The notes under the pieces: generated by a model
Told to the model about the DNA's origin: nothing
Databases searched by the model: none
Seen by the model: the letters and a program-made list of their open reading frames with translations, nothing else
Program-made: the position numbers and the translations under genes
DNA from: Ciona intestinalis
Taxonomy: Eukaryota > Chordata > Ascidiacea > Phlebobranchia > Cionidae
NCBI RefSeq assembly: GCF_000224145.3
Contig: NC_020179.2
Location: 3,685,885 to 3,749,884 of the forward strand
Length of the DNA stretch: 64,000 bases
Direction: 5' to 3'
Shown: positions 46,801-60,479 of the stretch, piece by piece
Numbering within the stretch: the first letter of the stretch is position 1
Layout of the letters: every line of letters begins with the position of its first letter

Positions 46801-49800
46801 TTTTGAAATGATAGCCCCATGCTCCCACATTTGGTTTGGACCCAATCCTTTGATTATTTGACCGTCTTCTGTGCCAACAAGGATCACTGTGATGTCATTC
46901 GGGCCCGCTTTGGTGTCTAGCGCTATGGTCGTCCATCTTGAACCTTGGTTGGTCATTAACAACGAACCAGGGACCTGAGATAGGAATAAAAACGTATGAT
47001 CACAAGTTGTATAACTAAACGGTGGTGTATATTTTTGGTCGCTCTTTCTTTATGTATAATGACCTCGGATTATTTTGAAAATTTTAGTTTTCTAAAGAAG
47101 ACATCAGGTTTGAAAACCAAAAGTCTAGCAAAAACAAATTTATGTGTTTGGGTTACATTTAACGATTCCAGAATTAACATAACAGTAAATAATCACCTGT
47201 TCTTTCATCTGTGGATGTGATTTGATAAAGAAGAGCTCCGAATCTGTCATCTTTTCACTTGGACAAGATGCTGGGTGTCTAGAAGCTGCTGGAGATGTCC
47301 CCACTGTTTGTGCTGAAGGGTCGCTACCGACCAAGAAAGCTCCATGTAGTGCTTCTCGTATTGCGTTCATTGTGAAAGAACACACGGCTGCTCCAGCCAA
47401 AGAATCTCTGTTGGAGTTTAACATTATTTATATTTTTTTGTCTATCTCTTAAAACTTTCTTAGAATACAGTAGCCTATACTGAATATCAGATTAATTAAA
47501 ACAGCGAATAAAACTAGCAGCAAAAACCAAACTGCTAGAGTAAAATTAAGGCCTGGCTGGTCAACCCACAATTTAGTATAAATTGACTAGAGTTGTGTTT
47601 AATTAAAACAAATTAAGCTTGTTAACAATGTTAGATGTTGAAATAAAGAAGGTATATGGCAATAAAACTCACTCAGGTGTCGAAAAAGTGGCGAAAATTG
47701 TTTCCACTCCGTTTACGAATTTTGCTTCTGTGACGTCACGAAGTTCATTCAGGTAAAAACCATTGTAAGAACAATTGAGTCGCGATTTAATAAAGGTTGT
47801 CCACATACGAGATAACACACGGTCTCCACCAACGTCGTTTTTGCAAACCTGTGGCAAAAATATCATTTCTTAAATAGTGCTAATAATTAGGTAAATTTAT
47901 AAAACTTTGAAGACGTTATTTTTTTGTTTTGAAGTTCTATTTTAGAGCAATTAAAAAATAATTTATGATTGGTTTTACCTGTCCCACTTGCGCCACCATA
48001 CGGACTTCCCCCGACGACAGCTTCTGCATTTCGTTAAAGAAAACAAGAACCCGTTTGTCGTCTTCGATCATTTTTACAAACCGGGGACCTAATACAAGGG
48101 TTAGCTTAGTAATTATGATGAAATCCGTGAACTCGCACTGATCTAGTGCTCGTTAAGTTGAACGATTCTCGTAACGATATAACATTCAAAATTAGGATCG
48201 TGCGTTACGAGATACATAACCGAGAAAAATCATTAGCACTTAAGCATTGAAGTAATAGCGGCTTATTTAAAACTAAAACATATGAAACTTGAATATACAC
48301 TTACGATTCATGGCTTCGTCAATAGAGGCAGTCTTAAGCGGTGTGTTGTCGCCCATGCTTCGCGAGACAACGGGAGAAACACCAGTAAAAGCTTGGTAGG
48401 TTCCCGCGTACAACGAACCACCTGCAGATAATAAAGTTTCATGGTTACAACCAAGCTTGGGTCATTGACCCGACTCATATAAGTTTTATATAAGTCTATA
48501 AACCATGTCTGTAATAAAGCGGTGAATATAGCGTGCCAATATACAAGGGTTTTGGAAAATTGCTATTAGCTTTGTAGAAAATAGAGTAAAAGCGACAATT
48601 TCGCTTTGCCTTTGTTTGCAAACGTTGATCGCTTCTATTCTGGCACAATGCCCATTGTGGCGTCACGAGGTCGCCTGCTGCTCCCACCCCGGGGAGTGAA
48701 GACTCGAATAAAAGCAACCGAGCAAAGTTTGCTTCGGAATCGTCGCGTTAAAACACTCCGAGTGTAATCGTTTTTCAAGTTACGTCATTTTTGAAACTTC
48801 GTCACAATACCAGCGTTCCCACGGGACAATCAGCTTCATAAGCTGCGTGTTCATCATGCCAGCATTAATCGCTACGTACTGACACACAAGTGAAGACGAA
48901 AATGTAATCCATACAGATTGGAACAAATAATAACCATGTCGAAACGATTCGTAATGCTCATATAGTGGTGTGCTTCAGCGGTTCAAGGTACACGTGTTTT
49001 ACTGCGGCAATAAACTAAGTTTTAAGTTCAACGACATTGTGTACGTGTGTTTTCTAGCTCTTGAATACTTAGCAACCATCGGTTATGACTTCAAGACATA
49101 CACAGGGCGATATTACTTCAATTCCCACATTTTATTTGACCTTTGTAAAAACCACACAGTTTCTTTCTTATTACGTTTAATCGCTGCCTCCGGCCAATGC
49201 AAAATTACCCGCACCGAATCAATTATATTCCTACGTAGTCTGTACACCCGCGAACGGTTATTAACACCTTATCGGGTCTTTCACCAGTGAAAATGATACC
49301 CATATACACTCCTGTATATAACGTATAAGCAGGCAATGGTTTCTCCTAATCTGCGGTGAGATTAATTTAAGCCAGGAACGATCTAATCTGCGGTTACCTT
49401 CCAATGTTAAGCAGCGTGGCAGACTTAAAGCTCAGAACAATGGTTTCTATTAGAGCTATTATCAAGCGTATCGATTGAAATTACCCACGTGGTAAGCAAA
49501 TTAAACCTTAACTTACGGTTTATTGGCTACATTGTAATTATAACTTGTATTTAAAGACACACACGTGGAAATAATGCTCAAAACAAAACCATCGCCCGTG
49601 TCTTTAGTCGTATCCGTTCAAACATTTACAAAAAGATCTGTTTCGCTGTTAAATCCAAACGACTATTCATAATACTAGGTTTGCGACGTGTAATTTGAAT
49701 GCAAATCTTTCTAATCTGGTTTGCATTGCAGCACGGCCCCTGCGAGCGCCGCTGAAATTACAGTATAGCTTGCGAGGCCTGGTCGCCGTGGGGCAAAGTA

Positions 49801-52800
49801 ATATTTACCTTTTGCTATAACTGTAAGTATAGAACGTGTTGGATGCGTGCGTTACTGTTGTAACGAGCAGTTACACTTGTAGGGACACGAATCACCGGAC
49901 CTACTGGCGCCATGCCGACAGTACTGTTAAACCCCTTTAACTCCCCGTAAGACGCAAATATACACCGTTGGCTGACAAGGCGAAAACAGATGTCGATCGC
50001 TTTAAAGACAAAATGTTAACGTGGTAATGTTTCAGGACGGTGTATATGCTTTGGTGTTGTATATACTCGAAATATCAGGGTTTTACAAAATACGTACCGG
50101 TAAAAATTGCCGCGCTAGGTTGATTAGGACCATAAGGGCATCTCTGCTTGCCGGAGAAATCTTCTCCACGAACCATCACTAAACCAGATGACATGTAGGA
50201 GACCTGTATCAGTTTGAGTCATATGTTAACATCACAAACGATCGTCGTTACTCATAATTCGTGGCTAGCGTTATCGGGATCGATAGTTACCGTGTATGTT
50301 GTGCATATCGGGCTGAATGAATTGGTGCCGCACACCAGCAGTTCGCTGCCTTCGTCATTCGTGGTCGCTACGACGCTAAGAAAGTTATGACACAGTTCCT
50401 GTAAAAGTAAAGACATGTTAACAGTCTTCTATTGCCCCTAATACGTGTCCTCAACCGCTCGATTTTTTCGACGTCAACAACACGTCTTAAGACGTAAACA
50501 AACGGAAACTCGAAATCGATTGTGCTCGCCGTAACAATTACTTTTATGGCGGAATAATCAACGAAATTGGGTGTAATGTTGCGAACGCTATATAACCGGG
50601 TTTGTTTATCATAATCGAAACATATTGTGACGTGGACACTTGACGTATCCGGTACCTGACAATGGCTGCTCGACGCGTGCGATATTTAAAGCACCATCGC
50701 AAAGTGCCATTGAACTACTCTTATCCATGTAAATATCCAATGTCCTATATTTTAATCAATTTTCTAAAAACTGTGCTTCATACAAAAACAGCAATATCCT
50801 GACCGCCATTAGGATAACACTATTTGCATATGACGTAAACACCATTATCATTTACCTCATCCCTATCGATCCAACTAAAGAGCAAAAATATCCGACAGAT
50901 AAATAATAATCTATCCGGTATGTTTCGATTCCCAATAGGACATTACGATTCTATTGCTAAGTCAATTGCAAAAAGCGCTTTAAAAATCGATATATGAACT
51001 ACACTTCATCGTGTGTATTATACTCCACCCCGGGTCACAGGTTTTGCAAATCCGTCTGCTGACTCTGTTATCGACATTTCCTGTTGCCTATTTTAACCAG
51101 ACCTTGGCTAAGCTCGTGTTTATCGGGTAAAGCAGACGTTCAACCTTGGCGACACTCTTTCCTTTTTACACTCAAGTCTCTGTTTCCGTTCCCACTATAA
51201 GCGAGTAGGACCGTTTTAAAAAGCCAAACATGAAAGCGGGGATAGATTATTTTGTCACGCACCTATCGCCACGTCAAACAGCAGGCGTGAACTGATTTAA
51301 TGGACACGCAAGTGCAACGGTAGTTGTAATAACCAATTAGCAGCCTGGGTGATAAATTTTGTCAAGTGTATATTGCGAACGAGATCTTTTATTGCCCCTT
51401 TTCAAACCAAGACTAACTATTCTTAGAAAGGGAACCCAGCGTCGGTAAAGTCTTTGCGGAAACGGTTAAACTTGTGATAACAATAGAATAAAGCTCACCT
51501 CTGTTTGGCCTTTCATCGAGCATAATTCTCTCGTCATATTTTTAGACTTCCAAGTAATAACCTGAAATATATTGGATTTAATGCCGCCCTTTAATAACAA
51601 GATTATGTTGGGATAAGGTAGTTTACTCACATTATCGTATTGTATGTCTCGGATGTTGTCTGTGCGAAATTTCTCAGGATTGATGAAGTACAATTGATCC
51701 CTGTGAACATACAAAGTCATTAGTGACGCAAGAATAGACTGTCCACACGAACAATTAGTCCAGATCGTTAGCAGAAAATATCTGGGTTTACAACCGTACA
51801 ATCAGGTTCAATTTGCACAACGATCGGGACAGCGAAGCGCTCTTTAAATACGACGCTGCTGCATCAAACAGCTCACCGCCCGGATAAAAGTGAGAATACT
51901 GGTTACCAGACATGAAAGCGCGTTGGACACTTTTCAGATTACATTATCTGACTGCGGTTTCAGGCTTGGCTTATGTGTATTACCGTTATAACTCGGTCTT
52001 CGTAAATTTACCAAATAATGTCATTTTTAAGATGATCTAGCACTTTATTTTATGATTGTGACGTAAATTATGACGAATCTTGAAATAAACAGGGTTTGAT
52101 AGCGAAGTAGCTTCTGTTACGTCATTATCTTAAGATTGTTTTCAGACAGCGACCGCTGTAAACACTTATGCGTGGATTAATACGTAAATCGTGAAGTGGC
52201 TGAATCAAGTACTTCATTCAAGATGGCCTACTCAGCTGGGGAACGAGATACCATAGTTTGTGATAAGAAAAAAACATTGTCAGTTTGCCCAAAGGATACG
52301 TGACCCAAAAACTTTAAACACACAGAACGTTTTATTACTTCTGCTATTACAAATGAGTAACCCTTTATGTGCACAGTGCACACCACGCCATGCGCACTTA
52401 GACACAACACACATCATGAATGTATTGCCGTTAATGTCTGATTCCCGAAGGAAGTTAAGCTCTTCTATTGTTGGTTATAGAAACTTTTCTCCCGCCATGT
52501 TAAAACTATATTGTACGGAGTGAGTCACTTGGACCACTTGGTTTTCCAAGATTTGGGTTTTTTTTATCTCGGTTTGCTTTTTCAGCCCGAATCGTACTCC
52601 TTCAGTGAGTCATTACGAACAGCTTGCCACTTTCCATAAGGATCCTCATTAATTCAGCTGTACTCTCGAGCCGGCCATTAAAGCACTTAATGAGCGTAGC
52701 AGTCTCCAAAACAATTCATTTTAGGGCTCGTATTTTGCGACACAAAAGCGGATAAATCTTAGACGTTATGTCATCGCTTTTTGGAAGTAATATTCCACTT

Positions 52801-55160
52801 TGAAAATACATCTGTTTGTCAAACTCTTGGAGTAATACGGATAATTCGCGGATTAGATGAACCTTGTTTATAAGAGGCGATGAAACGCAATATTGGGAAT
52901 TCAAGTTAATTATTTATACTTAAAGTCAATATAGGCTCACGTTACCGTACAAGATAATAAGTCAACACATTCAAGCCATCAGGGACTCAGCCAACGTAGG
53001 TCGTGAGTCAAAGGTTGCGCTCTGGAGTCCACGAAAATGGACTGTTTATCTCGGTTAATGGAGTCATATTCGCGTAGTGAAACTTCCACTAAAAACCTTT
53101 CTTAAAATCGTGATGATGGATTATTATACAGCGTTATCAAAAAGTTATGTTGGCTAACGGATTTCAAAATGGAGTGCTGATTTTACAATGTCTGTTCCGG
53201 GCTTTATTCCGTCACAAAGGGTATTGTTATCACCGACAAAAATCGCATCTGATTGGTCCACGCCTAGTCTCCGATTTCCGTTACCAGAAACCGCGGTTTT
53301 AGTTTGAGTTACTTGTGGTACAATCGGTAAGTTAACTGAATAGTTAGCACAACAACAGCTAACAAGCTCGTGTTACCCATTGAACATTGCTTTGCCTTTA
53401 AAATCTATAGGGAACAGGATATCCCAGTTTCATTGTACGACGTTTCATTAAAAAGTAATGCCATGACGTTATCGGTTTACGTAGCCTTTTTGCTGAGAGG
53501 CTTACTTTAATTTTACGAAAGCACTAGCTATATAAAGTTTACAACATTTTCTACTCTATGCATTATTTAAAAGTAAAAATTAAACATAACCACGTGCGAC
53601 TGCAATGGCGGGAATTGTTGTTTGTATTTAAACTCAACCTGTCAATTACCACTGTTATGTATTACTGACGTCACAACGGCTGTGTTTCGGTTTCACGTTG
53701 TCAGTAATATCAGTTACCATAGTTTGACAGGTTGAAATGTGATTGTGTAGGTTTACGAGCAGGTGTTCGGCTATATTTCATTCCAAATGCTATTAACCAT
53801 TGACGTACAGTGCAGATGGCTTACGTTCGAAGGCTCAGCGGTGCTTTGCTTGTTTTGGCGGCTGCTTCAGCAGTGTTAAGTGAAAACTACCATTTCCTGC
53901 ACATGTGTGTGTACTCCACAAACAGTTAAATAGCACCTGGTCAACTATGACCTTGACATTAGCCAGTTGTGTACCCAAATTGAGCCTTCTAACTAGAGGT
54001 TTTCCATCACATTATGCGGCCTTTAATAAAAAGGGACCTCAGACCACCGCTCATTATTTATTTATTCGCATCTTTCGTATAATTTCCCTATTCGCCAAGT
54101 TAGTATTAAACCGGCTGGGATAATGAATGGGGAACAGGTAGGCTCTGTTGGTTGTCAAAATATTGATAAAATTATGAAAATTCGTCGGCACTGTGGCGGT
54201 CACAGTTGCGTGAGCGTTCAAAGTTGCGCCTCTATTTATACCTATTCAAATTGTATGCGCGTAGGACACGCTAATGTCACTTCATTGTGGAGCCTATTTA
54301 TTTTCCTTTCTATCGACCCAGTTGCTACGACGTTATCGCTCCCTGCCAGCACTCTGGCTATCTTTGTTTTCGCGACTTTTGTTCGTTGATTCCGTGTGTT
54401 TGGTGATTGACGGGCGTGTGTTTGCTGCCTCACAACGCCAATAGTAGCGCAGCAGAGCGTACAGTTCATTCCAAAGCCCTACTTGTGGTCAAACAAATAA
54501 TAGATACTATCAAGTGTACGATTGCAGCATGAACAACAAGTGCAGCTTGCGTTTAAATATCCCGCCAGACTGCATGTAGAACTGCAACGGCTCGTACTGC
54601 ACGTGCAGGGTGTTAGGTGACAAAACTATTGTTCTAAACTGCCTGACGTCATCTCTCGCGGTCTAACCGCCGAAAACCAGTCAATTGTTTCTCTGTACCA
54701 TGGCGCCCGTATCGCTTTACACCACTACGGGCTCTTTCAAGGGTTCTAGTCTTTATATTTACAGTAACGCTGCCCGGTATTGTGTCACAGGTGTACTGTT
54801 GCAAGCGTCGACATAGTAGCCATTGGAGAAAATACTGATTTCATGACGAGTCTATTGAATAGCCACTCGTCAGTAGCTTGTCTCGCATGTTTACAACTGC
54901 TCAAGTGTGCCCTACTATTATTGGCCCACAAATATAGTTCCCGGATGTCTGCTCTAAAACAGTAAGAATCACAACCACAAACCCGAACCCTTGCACGCAT
55001 ATATACATAAACTCTATAGAGTCGATTTATTTTAATATTTACCTTGATGCAATTGCTAGCATGTCATTGGTGCCCATTCGAATCCGTTTAACCAACTGCA
55101 GATAGCTTAATCTGTTGTCTCGAGTCACTTCGTCGCCGGTAAATGCTTTAACAGGAACAT
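43825..55160 (-). CDS. SEMA6: Class 6 transmembrane semaphorin (5' exon missing)
   Basis: Sema6 proteins are axon- and cell-guidance ligands that bind plexins. Minus-strand exons: 55043-55160, 51631-51700, 51499-51561, 50291-50398, 50098-50203, 48305-48421, 47979-48088, 47673-47848, 47197-47407, 46778-46974, 46516-46659, 45418-46298, 44879-45225, 43825-44745 (TAA). All are in phase: 1188 visible residues. Sema domain landmarks: [100 protein letters not shown] and [15 protein letters not shown] domain follows ([13 protein letters not shown]), then one membrane helix ([20 protein letters not shown]) and a cytoplasmic tail of about 510 residues with [12 protein letters not shown] and a 16-Gln run. 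Absence of Ig or thrombospondin repeats before the membrane and the long tail favour class 6. The first exon with the signal peptide was not found up to 63.4 kb. Confidence 0.93.
44266..44313 (-). repeat. CAG/CAA repeat encoding 16 glutamines
   Basis: Sixteen consecutive Gln codons, CAA and CAG mixed, lie in the SEMA6 cytoplasmic tail, bounded by Met on both sides. Codon mixing argues against recent slippage. Confidence 0.95.
45273..45345. repeat. SINE-like fragment, SEMA6 intron
   Basis: TTATCTTCGCGTGATTGGCA, GGTAGTCGTTATAACACGGG and TGTTCTGTTTAAAGCTCGCG match the family start seen at 15098. Confidence 0.65.
48422..50097. other. SEMA6 intron, 1.7 kb
   Basis: No MITE copy recognised. A 106-aa frame on the plus strand (48970-49290) lacks any support. 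A TTTCTCCTAATCTGCGGT-like phrase occurs twice near 49338-49396 as a small local repeat. Confidence 0.4.
51701..55042. other. SEMA6 intron, 3.3 kb
   Basis: Largest intron in the window. It holds the plus-strand signal-peptide ORF at 53816 and otherwise only unsupported short frames. Confidence 0.4.
53816..53929 (+). CDS. Signal-peptide ORF or first exon, nested in SEMA6 intron
   Basis: ATG 53816 to TAA 53929 gives 37 aa. The first 22 residues ([20 protein letters not shown], then LS) form a textbook signal peptide: basic n-region, Leu/Ala core, small residues before the likely cut. The rest is [16 protein letters not shown] donor-like A|GTGAAA lies inside, after ...AVL, so it could instead be the first exon of a secreted or membrane protein. 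I found no matching second exon. Strand is opposite to SEMA6. Chance is possible for so short a frame. Confidence 0.3.
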   Translation: MAYVRRLSGALLVLAAASAVLSENYHFLHMCVYSTNS

Positions 55161-58100
55161 CTGAAGATATAATGCGTGAATTATTATTACAAGCTCATGG
55201 CGTCTTAACTATAATTCAGTTGCCAAAACAAACGTGATTTTGCCATGAGCGTTAACGCCTGAGTTTGGTGATACTTCTTTTAGATTTAGCTGAATTGGTT
55301 TACTTGTTTAATTTAAATTTGCACCCCAAAAAAACAGCGCGCTAACGACAGGATGCGACAATAATTGAGGGTGCGAACTCCCAACTATAAGTACGAAAAC
55401 AGCCGCGCGTGCGACGCCCTATTAACTTTGTTTACACCTATATAGGTTTGCCCAAATTGGTTTTGGAGTTGCAAAAACCACTCCATAATTGTATATACAC
55501 ACACCATAGTGGTTTTCCATTTGCTTAGGTTTTGCACGCCCCATTGCTATAACATGGCCTTGAGCAACGACATATATGCCTATACAGGCATGAATACATT
55601 GGTTTCCAATCTAATTCGTTCCGCCACAGTTCTGTTTTTACCTTTAATTTACCATTGTGTATTTAGACTAGAAATTGGCACCCTATTTATTGACTAGACT
55701 CGCGACGGTTGCTAGTTTGATTGTTATTGTCAAGGCAATTATTGCCGATTGCAGCCGCGACTTATTTATTTTTGTATTCGTCTGCAATAGCACCTGCTCG
55801 AGCAGCAAGGCGAGCGACCCTCTTGAAACGGTTTGTTTTACTTGCGCCCTTCTTGAGCATTGTCGCCGTTTACAATGGCCCATCGAGTACGCGCTCTGTT
55901 AGGCGACAGTTGCGACTAAAATAACAACACAGAGCAATTAGAAATGGTAGCTCGCGGACGCTCGTCAGCAAAATTGGCGGTTCTTAACGGTAGTGCTTAA
56001 ACGCGCTTTAACGAGCCTACACAGTTTGAAACACAAGGAAAGCAGGGCACTGAGACGGCACGTTTGCTTTCCAAGGCTCGATTACTCACGCTTGAAGGAC
56101 TCTCAAAACGCATCTATCCGCAGTTTTAAGTAGGAGCTGGGCAAATAAGCGACGTCTCAAATTTAGGTTTTCCTCGGTCCGTATATAACTGGTCAGTGCT
56201 TAATCGCAGGCAGGTGGTCAAGCAATTTAAGGGTTTATTATCGTGACCCCTTATAATGGCGGCAAGCGGGATTTAAACTTTCTATTTTCGTCTGTATACC
56301 TCGTGTCACAACCACAAACAGCGAGAGCGTTAATGGCACGACTTTACCTCTGATTTCAGGAAGATACCCATTTCTGCGAACGTTACTTTACACTCTACTA
56401 GTCATGATATATCTTTTTTAAAGTTAGGAGAAGTTAATCGTGATGTCACATGCGCCGATGGGGGCAAGGGATAAGAGACTCTTAGCAGAACGTACAATGT
56501 TTCATCCACTTATCCTACTTCGATTGCCATTGAAAACATAACATTATCGCAAAATTCATTCAACTAAGCGGGTTTGGTTATGTTGACTTTTACTCCACGT
56601 CATAACGGACTTTGTTGCTTGTGTAGGCGACAAAGTTGGTTCGGACGATCATGCTGTCGTTTTCTTTGTCGATTTTGCACAAACAAACTAAAGGACGATG
56701 TTTGTTCGGTGAAATCACGGGCACGCGATATAACCAACGTCGACGTGTGCACTACTTTCAATAATTGTTCTTTAACAATCGATCAACGCTGGTCTATCGG
56801 GCACACCTGGTCTCAACAATCACTTTCGTGAATTATAATGAAAGTTACTTGCCTATAGCGGTCAATAATTGTCCCAAAGTTAAGGTAACCAAATGATTAA
56901 ACGACCGAGTAGACCGCAAGGCGCCGGTGATTATAACGTATCAATGATCATTTTCGGATATCTTTTGGCAGTTTATTTTAATTCAGCTTTAGATGGTTAG
57001 TGACTTGGGTTTTTCTACTTTTTTGCGGTCACCCCACAACACGTTTCATGTCGCCATATCTTCCACGACTTTATCCCGAGGAAGTTTGAAATAAAGCCCC
57101 GTGTGACGTCATATAGATAGTGATGCGCAGCGCTTCTAATCTGATATCAATATATCCCACATCGGGATATTACCACGAGACTTTATTGAATTCATTGTAA
57201 TCCCGTGAGCGACTTATTGTCAAACGTGGCAGGGGTCAACGGACTGTGATATCATAATGGCAACGATGGACAATCTCGCGCCATCTCTATTCCCAAACGG
57301 CTGAGATCGCTGTCGATTTAATTACCAAGTCAGCGACTGTAGGTACAGTTAAAGTAACGGCATGCCACGCTGACGGCACAATCCATATAGAATACATTAT
57401 AAACTGCGCTTTTCAGCCACTGCAGTTTACCAAACAGTGTTTTAACGAGACCCATTGTATCAGCAAATAAGCATTCGCGGTCCATAAACATATAAAACCT
57501 TAAACAACTCTAGCGAACTGACAATGCAGATTTATGGCGGCTTACCAGATAAATTTATGACCGTCTTTGGTGCTTGGTTTCGTGGAAAATCTCCCTTCGT
57601 TTTGATCATTAGTAAAGCTGATACGAGCAGCACCACACTGTAACCGACATCATGTTTAAAGGAGTTAAATATTTATCCTTACCCAGTAATATACTTTTGA
57701 TAAACCTTAATTTAAGAGGAGTTAATGCATATCTAGTAACCACTCTACACGGATAATGCGGCCAGAAGAAATTAACTGTTTAATGATATTTGGACTTAAC
57801 CCCGAACTATAAACACACAAGGCGATCATGACTTCGTACTTACAGCATAACGTTGGCAAAGGCCATCTCGTTCAGTTGTTTTCAACGTATTATAAGCTCT
57901 TGATGTCTTCGGCAGTTGTTGCAATCTAATTCTTTTGCATTCCCTCAATGCGAGTTAGTTTAACGATTCTTCCAATAAATCCAACAGAAGTCAAATCAGT
58001 TCAACACTTTCCCTTTTAAATCGATTATTATCTGTTGAACGTTGCAAAAGTTGTTATATATGTCTGCACAGTGTACTTAAAAACCAAATGCGCCACATTG

Positions 58101-60288
58101 GATCTGTATACTTCTAAGTTCTATTTCTGCCAAGCCCTTTTACTTCTGTCTAAGTGCCTGCAGTGCTGAACAGTTTCAGCGGGTGTATGATGCGATTATA
58201 ACCAACCCATACAACCATTTCCTCAGGACTTTTAAATCTCGTGTTCAACAAAATGCGTCTCAGCGACAAGTAAAGTAAGTTCGGCTTGGAGTTGGATTAA
58301 ATGCGCTTGTGTAGGAACCGCAAGCAGCTGGATACTACTGAGATTTACTCAGAGTTCTCACTTTTCGCTGTGAAAGTTTCATTAAATCAAACAAAACTTT
58401 AATCCAAGTAACTTCTCACTTTCATATGCAAACCTTATACTCCGGTAGAAACCAAACACTCGTGCGAAAGCTCTAATACAAAGTCTGAAATCGTGCTCAA
58501 ATATGATCTCTCTGATAACGGCAACTGATATATATACCCTCAGTTTACAGTTCAATAAACCTGTTCGACTGTTTTGATATTGCTGCTATGAAAAGAAGAA
58601 CACTATGAAGGATTCTGCTGCAGACGCGGCATACGAACGTATCGTCGCTACCGTCTGATAATACTGCTGCGCCGATTTCTGTTGCTGAGAAAAAAAGCGG
58701 CAGTATCGTAGTGGTAGGAACGAGAATCTTTTTTCCTTCCAAGAGAAAGAAAGAGCGACAGCGTTTTGACCAGAATTGCCGCCGGCAATCGTACGAGTCT
58801 TTCGCTCCATTGTGGACAGAGCTTTCCTTGTAAACTTACTACAAACACGAGCACAATAAAGCAGGATCTGCTTGACCCAGATAAGACGGCTGGAGAGTGT
58901 AAAACTCGACCAGAATCTGCCTCATATATAAAGCCTGCTTCCTGACCAGTGAGTGAAAGTACATGAAAGGTTTTGCAAAAAAATCAAATGCACGTTGGTT
59001 CAAACTCCGACACAAGCCAACACGGACTGAATGTGTATGGGTTTTGCAAGAACATTTGTGCAAGCAGATCAATCCGACTTCGATTAATCGCACACAGCAA
59101 TTCCCGAGAGACCTAATCAACAGTAGAAGCGAAAATGTAGTTCTGTTGTTTATTGAAGCCCAAACCAAATGAAGCAAAAGCGAGACACAAGATCCAATTT
59201 TGGATTACAAGATAATCCAAGCAAGACATATTCTCCTTTGGGATTGGCTTGGATTTATTAGCTTGCCCGATGATCGTGAATACACATTTGTTTTCGTCCG
59301 TTGCTGTGTCAGCGTGTGCACAACTTTGATAAGCTGTGGTTACATATTAACTTTGTTGGTTCAATTAAAACCACGGTTGAGCAGAACTGTACAATTAAAC
59401 CGATCGTTCGAACGATTGGTCTTTAAATTTACGACTTTGCTCGTCAAACTGTGCGGTATAAAACCCCAAGTCTTAAATTTCGAATTAAAACGTCGTAATT
59501 TTATCACTTTCATTATAAAACACGCACCAAGAACATTAACCTCATGTGTGAAAGTGATGAAGCGGTAAAACGTAGAACCTACCGTCGGTGCAGATGTACA
59601 AATGCATACGCGGTAAAGAAATCATTAGGCACTTCTCCTAACCTACGTTTGCTTTGTTTTAACCCACACGCAGCAGGGGATATACCCTTCGGCCGAGATC
59701 GACAGTTTTTTTCTGTGGTCATGAATCATAACATCCTACCCACGCAACTTAACAGCAACGGAAAAGGTAGCAGAGTGGAAAACGGAGACGCCTATAGTTA
59801 ACAATACGAGTATAGTGGTTCGCATCAGGAAATATAACCAAAGCTTAATACGTCACGATCGTATCGCTTCGCCCTTATACAGAACAAAACAAGTAATAAA
59901 CATCGATGGAGGTTCAGAAAACCTGGAACTAAATAGGTTTAACGCTTCCTCCGTGGTCACCGGCTGTTAATTACCACAACGCCTTATAAGGGAATAAGAC
60001 GAAACCCAAACATCGGTAAGCTCAGGTTACGTCAGAGCCTGGTGGGAAACCAAGCTTTGGACGGTACTTACCCACATGTATAGTAATCTTTGTTTACGTT
60101 TGGGGTTTTGGACAAATGCTGGTTTGGCAGTGTATATATGCTTCATATTGCTACGATAAATTAGCATATGTACTAGATAAAGTAGTGCGTTATGCTATTT
60201 TTATGGTATTTATATATTGTACATGGTACTCTATATTTTGGTATGCTTCTTTATGCTGATGAGAAAATATTCGATTTAAAATTTGTAT

Positions 60289-60479
60289 GTAGTACTGAGT
60301 ATAAGATGATTACGTAAGCACATTATATCCCATTTTCCCAATCGTGTTTTTGACAATTACACGTATTTTTAGAGCCGTGATTTATATAATAGTTATACAT
60401 TTCCGTATGTATTTTTACCACCAAATGGGACGATAAAAATGAATAAAAACACGGACCATCTTGCCCCAACCTATTATAC
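60289..60479 (-). mobile_element. Degraded MITE copy
   Basis: TATGTAGTACTGAGTATAAG at the left, GCACATTATATCCCATTTTC, AATGGGACGATAAAAATGAA and ACCATCTTGCCCCAACCTAT-TATA at the right. Confidence 0.75.

Noticed and set aside
57840..57886. Minus-strand ATG with donor GTAAGT as the SEMA6 first exon (MAFANVML...)
   Set aside because: Wrong phase for the 55160 acceptor and no signal-peptide character.
59200..59568. 122-aa plus-strand frame
   Set aside because: Hydrophobic patches without membrane-protein pattern, no homology, no promoter or splice context.
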